NCBI GenBank assembly: GCA_024636105.1
Contig: JAGXHO010000150.1
Span: 1 to 9,790 of the forward strand
Reading direction: 5' to 3'
DNA: 9,790 bases
Origin: Trueperaceae bacterium
Lineage (GTDB): Bacteria > Deinococcota > Deinococci > Deinococcales > Trueperaceae
Shown: positions 5,912-9,790 of the stretch, one piece after another
Numbering within the stretch: position 1 is the first letter of the stretch
How the letters are laid out: every line of letters starts with the position of its first letter
Notes under the pieces: generated by a model
Databases searched by the model: none
What the model was told of the DNA's origin: nothing
Seen by the model: only the letters and a program-made list of their open reading frames with translations
Program-made: the position numbers and the translations under genes

Positions 5912-6067
5912 CCGTTCGGTGGTGCGGGCCTGCTTCGGTCGGCAAGGGGGGCGCGTCGTCCTCGTGGCGCGCGCCGTGGCCGACACGTGCGTAGGTCGAG
6001 CCGACCCTGGATGACGCCTCCACCACTCCGACCGCTAGCATCGACATCGACGGGAGCTGAAGCGACG

Positions 6068-6391
6068 ATGATCGACCTGGTCGAACGACACGTCCAAGAC
6101 GTTGCGAACGCGTGCGCGAAGCACCGCGTAGCCCGGCTCGACGCCTTCGGATCCGCGACCCGGCCCGACTTCCAGCCCGGCGACAGCGACCTGGACCTCC
6201 TGGTCGACTTCCAGCCGATGGCGCCCACCGAATTGGTCGACGCTTACTACGGGCTCCTCGACGACCTCCGAGCGATCTTCGACGCGCCGATCGACCTCGT
6301 CATGCAGGGCGCGGTGAAGAACCGCTACGTCGCGGCCGCCATCGACCGCGAGCGGCAGCTCCTCTATGCCGGTTCGTGTATCCGAAGCTGA
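6068..6391 (+). CDS. Solitary MNT-type minimal nucleotidyltransferase
   Basis: This is a 107-residue member of the minimal nucleotidyltransferase (MNT) family. The catalytic signature is clear: FGSAT (residues 27-31) followed by SDLDLLVDF, with D41 and D43 as the DxD pair. MNT proteins are usually antitoxins that AMPylate and silence a HEPN-domain RNase encoded next to them. No HEPN gene is present on either side, so this one is an orphan or acts alone. A weak purine-rich site (GGGAG, 6052-6056) is 11 bases upstream of the ATG. The normal family end (LLYA) is followed by five residues read into the operator of the next gene; the TGA at 6389-6391 lies inside that operator. Transcription through it could therefore interfere with, or feed into, the abiE operon 31 bases downstream. 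Confidence 0.88.
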   Translation: MIDLVERHVQDVANACAKHRVARLDAFGSATRPDFQPGDSDLDLLVDFQPMAPTELVDAYYGLLDDLRAIFDAPIDLVMQGAVKNRYVAAAIDRERQLLYAGSCIRS

Positions 6392-6406
6392 CACAACGTC
6401 CGCTTT
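6384..6406. promoter_or_regulatory. Inverted-repeat operator of the complete AbiE operon
   Basis: AAGCtGAC (6385-6392) pairs with GTCcGCTT (6398-6405) at 7 of 8 positions, around ACAAC. The symmetric core is the same as at 1781-1803; the outer arms are less symmetric here. It covers the -35 and part of the spacer and overlaps the stop codon of the MNT gene. Binding by AbiEi is inferred from known autoregulation of the family. Confidence 0.65.
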
Positions 6407-6415
6407 TGCTACACT
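6388..6415 (+). promoter_or_regulatory. Promoter of the complete abiE operon, probably giving a leaderless mRNA
   Basis: CTGACA (6388-6393) and TACACT (6410-6415) lie 16 bases apart. The -10 ends 6 bases before the ATG at 6422, and there is no ribosome-binding site in between, which fits leaderless initiation. The -35 starts inside the MNT gene. Confidence 0.6.
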
Positions 6416-6421
6416 AACTGC

Positions 6422-7228
6422 ATGCCTGAACGACGGCCGACACCCCGCCAGCTGCCCGACGTACTGCTGTCGGAAGGCGTGACGTGGGCCACCACCGACG
6501 AGATCGCACGCCGGCTCGAGGTCCCACCCGAGCGCGTCAAGGAGAGCCTGAAGCGATCTCGCGCCGCCGGCCGCATCGTCTCGATCACCCAAGGGGCATG
6601 GCTCGTGGTCCCGCCGGAGTACCTGCAGTGGGGCGCCCCGCCCGCGACCCACTACGTCGACGCGTGGATGCGCTACCTCGGTCACCCCTACTACGTAGGA
6701 CTGCTCGCCGCGGCCGCCCACCACGGCCTTTCGCACCACGCAGCGCAGGTGTTCCACGTCGTGACGACGGCAAGGCTGACGGACCGGAAGATCGGCCGTG
6801 CGCGGGTGGCGTTCGTGCATGCGATCGACACCGCCGCTCGGCCGACGGACGTCGCCGTCACGCCGACCGGTCGACTCGTGGTCGCTTCCGTCGAGGTGAC
6901 GTTGCTCGACCTCGTCGTCCATCCGCACCACGGCGGCGGCCTCGACAACGTCGCCACGATCGTCGCGAACGCCGTCCAGGAACACCGCATCGACGCCCAG
7001 CGGATCGTCGACGCTGCCGTGACGTACCGCCATGCGACGGTCCAGCGGCTCGGGTACCTCGCCGACCTGGCGGCGAGAACCATGGGCATCGACGTCCACC
7101 TCGAGCCGATGGAGCGCTACGTCCGTGGACGCCGCGTCGTCCCCCTTGCGCCTGGAGCCGATGCCATCGGGGAGACGGACCCACGATGGCGCGTGCAGGT
7201 GAACGTAGCCGTGGAGGCGGAGTCGTGA
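6422..7228 (+). CDS. abiEi: AbiEi-family antitoxin of a complete type IV pair
   Basis: This is a 268-residue antitoxin and likely autorepressor. The N-terminal winged helix is at about residues 8-70 (ATTDEIARRLEVPPERVKES, RAAGRIVSI). The AbiEi core contains HPYYVGLLAAAAHHG, then DRKIGRARVAFVHA and EVTLLDLVVHP, with a conserved C-terminal DPRWRVQVNV strand. ATG 6422 is preferred because it lies 6 bases after a good -10 and matches the start of the homologue at 1819. The stop overlaps the toxin GTG by four bases (GTGA, 7225-7228). It differs from the orphan copy at about 64 positions without a gap. An operator with near-identical core lies before both genes, so the two proteins may recognise each other's sites. 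Confidence 0.92.
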   Translation: MPERRPTPRQLPDVLLSEGVTWATTDEIARRLEVPPERVKESLKRSRAAGRIVSITQGAWLVVPPEYLQWGAPPATHYVDAWMRYLGHPYYVGLLAAAAHHGLSHHAAQVFHVVTTARLTDRKIGRARVAFVHAIDTAARPTDVAVTPTGRLVVASVEVTLLDLVVHPHHGGGLDNVATIVANAVQEHRIDAQRIVDAAVTYRHATVQRLGYLADLAARTMGIDVHLEPMERYVRGRRVVPLAPGADAIGETDPRWRVQVNVAVEAES

Positions 7229-8013
7229 TCCCGCAAGCCGACGTTGCGGCTTGGTCGGGCACGGCGCCGTGGCCGACCCCAGAACAAGTCGAGCAAGACC
7301 TCGTCTTGGCGCGGCTGATGGTCGAGTTCGCCCGGCACCCCGTCCTGGGCCCCGAGCTGGTCATGCGCGGCGGCACCTGCCTCCACAAGCTCTGGTTGCA
7401 GCGCCCCTACCGGTACAGCGAGGACCTCGACTACGTCCGCACCACGTCCGGTGGGATCGGAGCCGTGCTCGACGCCGTACGTGAGGTCGCCACGAGCGTC
7501 GGCTTCGCCGAGGTCCGGCCGCAGATCGGCCGCCATCCCAAGTTGTCGCTCCGTGCGACGACAACCAGTGGCCGACCTCTGCGCGTCAAGGTCGAGATGA
7601 ACACCTTCGAACGGTCACCAGCCCGACCGATCACGACGCGCCCGCTCACCGTCGCGTCCTCGTGGTTCACGGGGTCTGCGGAGGTTCCGACGTTCGTCCT
7701 CGAAGAACTCATCGCGACCAAGCTCCGGGCCCTGTACCAGCGCACCAAAGGGCGCGACGCGTTCGATCTCTGGCTCGTCGCCCAGGCGTTCGACCTCGAG
7801 CCCGCCGACGTCGCCGCCTGCTTCGCACCGTATCGACCCGTTGGCTGGACCACGACACTCGCGCGAACCAACCTCGCGGCGAAGCTCGCGAACCCCGGCT
7901 TTCTCGAGGACCTGCGACCGCTCGTCATCGACTGGCCGGAAGGGTTCGACGCGGAGTCGGCCAGTGCCGCGGCGCTGAGCCTTTTGGACGCGATTGAGCC
8001 AGGTTCAACCTAA
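7225..8013 (+). CDS. abiEii: AbiEii-type nucleotidyltransferase toxin
   Basis: This is a 262-residue AbiEii toxin of the DUF1814 nucleotidyltransferase group. Motifs in order: VMRGGTCLHKLW (residues 46-57), the metal-binding YSEDLDY (64-70; D67 and D69), KVEMN (122-126) and ELIATKLRALYQRTKGRDAFDLW split as ELIATKLRALYQ (161-172) and KGRDAFDLW (175-183). The Lys and RDxxD residues there complete the active-site set. GTG 7225 is chosen over upstream in-frame codons because it overlaps the antitoxin stop in the usual coupled way; the upstream frame is only a shadow of the antitoxin gene. The protein ends at TAA 8011-8013. It looks intact and so must be neutralised, by its partner and perhaps by the orphan antitoxin at 1819-2625. 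It belongs to a different branch from the toxin at 866-1705. Confidence 0.92.
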   Translation: MIPQADVAAWSGTAPWPTPEQVEQDLVLARLMVEFARHPVLGPELVMRGGTCLHKLWLQRPYRYSEDLDYVRTTSGGIGAVLDAVREVATSVGFAEVRPQIGRHPKLSLRATTTSGRPLRVKVEMNTFERSPARPITTRPLTVASSWFTGSAEVPTFVLEELIATKLRALYQRTKGRDAFDLWLVAQAFDLEPADVAACFAPYRPVGWTTTLARTNLAAKLANPGFLEDLRPLVIDWPEGFDAESASAAALSLLDAIEPGST

Positions 8014-8037
8014 GCGTTGCCCGTGCTCCAGTGGCGC

Positions 8038-8052
8038 GGCGTCGACGACGCC
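8038..8052. terminator. Short stem-loop between convergent genes
   Basis: GGCGTC-gac-GACGCC forms a perfect 6-bp stem 25 bases after the abiEii stop and about 40 bases beyond the end of the convergent MNT gene. There is no T-tract on either side, so it is at best a weak bidirectional terminator. Confidence 0.3.
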
Positions 8053-8092
8053 CACCCGTTCGTGGTTCGCCGCAACAGAGCGTGAACCTCTC

Positions 8093-8398
8093 TCAATCCG
8101 CACGAACGCCCTCGCGTTCCACCCGCTCGCGCATCCACGGCTTGACGCCCGCTGGCGTCACCAGGTCGACGGGTCGACCGAGCGCGTCGGCCAGCAACTC
8201 CCGGACGTCGAGGAACTCGAAGGCCCCCATGGGACGCTCGAACTCGACCAACAGGTCCACGTCGCTGGTCGCGTCCATCTCGTCGCGCCCCGCCGAACCG
8301 AAGAGTCGCAACGACACGACGCCGAGCGCCTGCAGCCGCAACTGGAGTCCGGCAAGGCGTTCGAGCGTCTCGGTGCGGTCACGAACGGGGACGGCCAT
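8093..8398 (-). CDS. Second solitary MNT-type nucleotidyltransferase
   Basis: This 101-residue minimal nucleotidyltransferase has LFGSAGRDE (residues 32-40) and SDVDLLVEF (45-53), with D46 and D48 as the catalytic DxD pair. As in the family, a final helix (VKPWMRERVEREGV) ends the protein. MNT proteins are typically antitoxins that modify a HEPN toxin, but the flanking genes are a convergent AbiEii toxin and a MazG-like gene, so the partner is missing. A TAAACT box on the minus strand (8408-8413) ends 9 bases before the ATG and may be its -10, giving a very short leader. A damaged relative of this very gene lies at 3437-3490. It differs clearly from the MNT at 6068. Confidence 0.88.
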   Translation of the reverse strand: MAVPVRDRTETLERLAGLQLRLQALGVVSLRLFGSAGRDEMDATSDVDLLVEFERPMGAFEFLDVRELLADALGRPVDLVTPAGVKPWMRERVEREGVRAD

Positions 8399-8407
8399 CG
8401 TGCCCGA

Positions 8408-8413
8408 AGTTTA
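8408..8413 (-). promoter_or_regulatory. -10-like box for the second MNT gene
   Basis: TAAACT on the minus strand lies 9 bases before the ATG. No convincing -35 is found 16-19 bases upstream. The gap from the MazG-like gene is only about 48 bases, so read-through from that operon is an alternative source of transcription. Confidence 0.3.
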
Positions 8414-8446
8414 GGCCCGCCGCTCATGGCGACTCGGCATCGCATC

Positions 8447-8779
8447 TCAATGCCTCTTCTCCGTCCACCGCAACACCAGCCTCCGCTGGAACCCGCCCCG
8501 CTCGGTTCGCCGCGCCTCCTGCACCCCCCGCACCTCATCCCGCCCCACCCCCGCCACCTCGAGCAGCGCCTCCACCACCTCCAGCACGTCCGCCAGCTCC
8601 TTCACCAGCTCCGACCGACCCTCCGCCGCGCGTACCTCGACCGCCTCCTCGAGCAGCTTCTCGAGCAGCGCCGCGCGGAACGCTGCGTCGTCCAACACGT
8701 CGACCCGGTAGCGCACGCCGTCGGCGTCCATCAGCTCGGGGACGCGGTCGCGAATGAGCTTGTCGTAGGTGCGGCGCAT
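8447..8779 (-). CDS. MazG-like nucleoside triphosphate pyrophosphohydrolase
   Basis: This is a 110-residue all-alpha NTP pyrophosphatase of the MazG/HisE-like superfamily, of the small type beginning YDKLIRDRVPEL. The metal-binding helices show EEAVE (residues 44-48) and ELAD (61-64), the EExxE and ExxD pair that binds Mg2+ and the triphosphate. The expected reaction is hydrolysis of a nucleotide triphosphate to monophosphate and pyrophosphate; the true substrate cannot be read from sequence. ATG 8779 is supported by a GGAGG (8786-8790) with 6-base spacing; longer frames upstream only overlap the HNH gene. It begins 16 bases after the HNH gene stops, on the same strand, so the two form an operon. 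The C-terminal 30 residues are basic and carry no known motif. A 91%-identical fragment lies at 1-86. Confidence 0.88.
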   Translation of the reverse strand: MRRTYDKLIRDRVPELMDADGVRYRVDVLDDAAFRAALLEKLLEEAVEVRAAEGRSELVKELADVLEVVEALLEVAGVGRDEVRGVQEARRTERGGFQRRLVLRWTEKRH

Positions 8780-8795
8780 GGAGGGCCTCCAGGAA

Positions 8796-9790
8796 TCAGA
8801 AGCGGGCGAGGTTGCGGGCGTCGGCGATGCTCGCCACCAGGTCGACGACCGCGCGGGCAATCTCGGGCGGGCCGACGGCGGCGCGGGCGAAGCGCAGCGC
8901 GACGTCGGCGCGCAGTGCACGGTCGAGCTCGGCGGCGCGGGCGTAGCTGGCGTAGGTCGCAGCCAGGCGCGGTTCCGCCCGCTGCAGCGCGTCGGGACCG
9001 GCCAGCCGCGCGCGCTTGTCGCGCTGGTTGAAGCGTGGGTCGGCCGGCACCAGGTTCCACAGCTCGTGGAAGGGGTGCACGCTCACCGGCACCACGTGGT
9101 CGAGGTCGTAGCCGCCGGGCGCGAGCGGCCGGCCGGTCCACGGGCACGTGAACCGAACCCCTTCGGCGAGGAGCAGGTCGACCTGGTTGCGCTCCCACTG
9201 CAGCGGCAGCCGGTTGTGCGGCCGCGCGGTGAGCAACGTGTAGGCGGCCCCACGTGTGGCGGTCTCCGCGATCCGCTCGGTGAATAGACTCCACTCGTGG
9301 ATGCACAGCGCCTCCACCCACAGCGACACGTCGCGGAACGCCTGCCACAGGTCGGCGGGCACCACCACGCAGACGTCGTCGGCGCGGGCGCCCGGCACGG
9401 CGGCGACGCCCTCGAGCGCGCCCAGCGCCGCCGGCTTCGCGAAGACGCTCCAGCGGCCGGGGCCGGCGTATTGGATCGGTTGCGCCAGCGCGGTGCGCAC
9501 CTGCTTCAGCGTCGCCGCATAGGTCTTGAGGAAGACCGCCGGGTAGCCATCGCGGTGGCGCGCCACCCGCAGGTGCTCGACCAGGTGCCAGCCGCCGGCC
9601 GCGTCCGACGGGCCGTAGATCGCCTCCCACTGGCGGCGCAGCTCCGTGAGGTGCGGGCGGAACGAGAGGTCGTGGCGCTCGCGCTCCCCCAGACGCGAGC
9701 GCACGCCCTGGTCGATCGGCGCGCCCTGCGCAACGAACGGCCAGTAGTACGCCACCCACGACTCGGCGAGAGAGCGCAGCGGCACCGCGA
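8796..9790 (-). CDS. HNH endonuclease domain protein (5' end outside the window)
   Basis: The frame is open through the right edge; an internal GTG at 9785 would give 329 residues, but the true start probably lies outside. The C-terminal third holds an HNH nuclease motif: TCPWTGRPL, then YDLDHVVP (D229, H230), ELWNLVP (N244) and RFNQRDKRARL (N253), numbered from GTG 9785. This is the pattern of His-Me finger nucleases that cut nucleic acid with one metal ion. There is no CxxC zinc knuckle. The N-terminal 200 residues (SWVAYYWPF, GYPAVFLKTYAATL) look helical and may be a recognition domain; I do not know it. The gene is followed after 16 bases by the MazG-like gene, and fragments of both occur together at the left end, so they are probably a functional unit. 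Upstream genes beyond the window may complete it. Confidence 0.82.
   Translation of the reverse strand, partial: AVPLRSLAESWVAYYWPFVAQGAPIDQGVRSRLGERERHDLSFRPHLTELRRQWEAIYGPSDAAGGWHLVEHLRVARHRDGYPAVFLKTYAATLKQVRTALAQPIQYAGPGRWSVFAKPAALGALEGVAAVPGARADDVCVVVPADLWQAFRDVSLWVEALCIHEWSLFTERIAETATRGAAYTLLTARPHNRLPLQWERNQVDLLLAEGVRFTCPWTGRPLAPGGYDLDHVVPVSVHPFHELWNLVPADPRFNQRDKRARLAGPDALQRAEPRLAATYASYARAAELDRALRADVALRFARAAVGPPEIARAVVDLVASIADARNLARF

Larger units (their letters stand above)
6378..7245 (+). repeat. Dispersed duplicate, copy 2: AbiE operator, antitoxin gene and first toxin codons
   Basis: This block is collinear with 1775-2642. Over the 47 bases ending at the antitoxin ATG the two copies differ at 7 positions. 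Beyond about 7245 only this copy continues with toxin sequence. Confidence 0.75.

Noticed and set aside
4371..6047. Minus-strand open frame of 558 codons in another frame
   Set aside because: It has Arg/Ala/Gly-rich low-complexity translation overlapping the TPR-like gene on the same strand; it is a GC-driven shadow.
4040..6391. Very long plus-strand open frame of 783 codons
   Set aside because: It runs antisense to the TPR-like gene. Its product up to the MNT part is an Arg/Gly/Val-rich string without domains, caused by GC-rich codon bias. Only its last 107 codons (from ATG 6068) are a real gene.
6392..6421. HEPN partner for the solitary MNT gene
   Set aside because: Only 30 bases separate MNT from the next gene, and no HEPN-like RxxxxH motif gene was seen next to either MNT copy.
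6484..7224. N-terminal extension of the AbiEii toxin frame
   Set aside because: The in-frame upstream part lies within the antitoxin gene and encodes Arg-rich shadow sequence. The coupled GTG at 7225 matches known AbiE architecture.
8001..8011. AGGTT-c-AACCT mini-palindrome at the AbiEii stop codon
   Set aside because: A 5-bp stem with a 1-base loop cannot fold as a terminator, and it lies within the coding sequence; probably chance.
8731..9759. Minus-strand frame of 342 codons overlapping the HNH gene
   Set aside because: It contains no HNH motif and has Arg/Ala/Gly-rich composition. The other frame carries LDHVVP and ELWNLVP, so this one is a shadow.
1..9790. CRISPR array, transposase, integrase, rRNA or tRNA genes
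   Set aside because: No regularly spaced repeats, no DDE or recombinase motifs and no RNA gene signatures were seen on either strand.

Overview
The window is GC-rich and has no ribosomal, tRNA, transposase or integrase gene. Several genes start 6-7 bases after a TAnnnT-type -10 box, as expected for leaderless transcripts. That habit is common in Deinococcota and Actinobacteria; a Deinococcota-like organism (Trueperaceae or a relative) is my best guess, at low confidence. The content is that of an accessory toxin-antitoxin and defence island.

Layout: (a) 1-128 is a scar of two gene fragments. One is a piece of a MazG-like pyrophosphohydrolase gene on the minus strand; the other is an inverted 42-bp piece of an HNH gene. 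Intact relatives of both lie side by side at the right end. (b) 225-1705 is a complete type IV abiEi-abiEii operon preceded by a 31-bp inverted-repeat operator. (c) 1777-2642 is a second abiEi, from a different subfamily, whose toxin is reduced to its first few codons. (d) 2676-3457 is a higBA-type locus with a perfect 16-bp palindrome inside its promoter, a truncated toxin and an intact-looking XRE antitoxin. The antitoxin's tail reads into a fragment of an MNT nucleotidyltransferase gene on the opposite strand. (e) 3644-5899 (minus) encodes a 751-residue TPR-like protein. (f) 6068-6391 is a solitary MNT nucleotidyltransferase. (g) 6384-8013 is a complete abiEi-abiEii operon whose antitoxin is about three-quarters identical to the orphan at 1819-2625 and shares its operator core. 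(h) 8093-8398 (minus) is another solitary MNT gene. (i) 8447-9790 (minus) is a MazG-like gene directly behind an HNH endonuclease gene that runs off the right edge.

The theme is retention of antitoxins beside lost toxins. The orphan AbiEi and HigA keep their operators while their toxins are truncated, and two MNT genes (the antitoxin half of HEPN/MNT pairs) have no HEPN partner. The orphan AbiEi and the complete AbiE operon share an operator core, so cross-regulation is plausible. The fossil at the left end carries pieces of both the MazG and HNH genes, which suggests that this pair has existed in at least two copies. All family assignments come from reading motifs by eye; no database search was possible.
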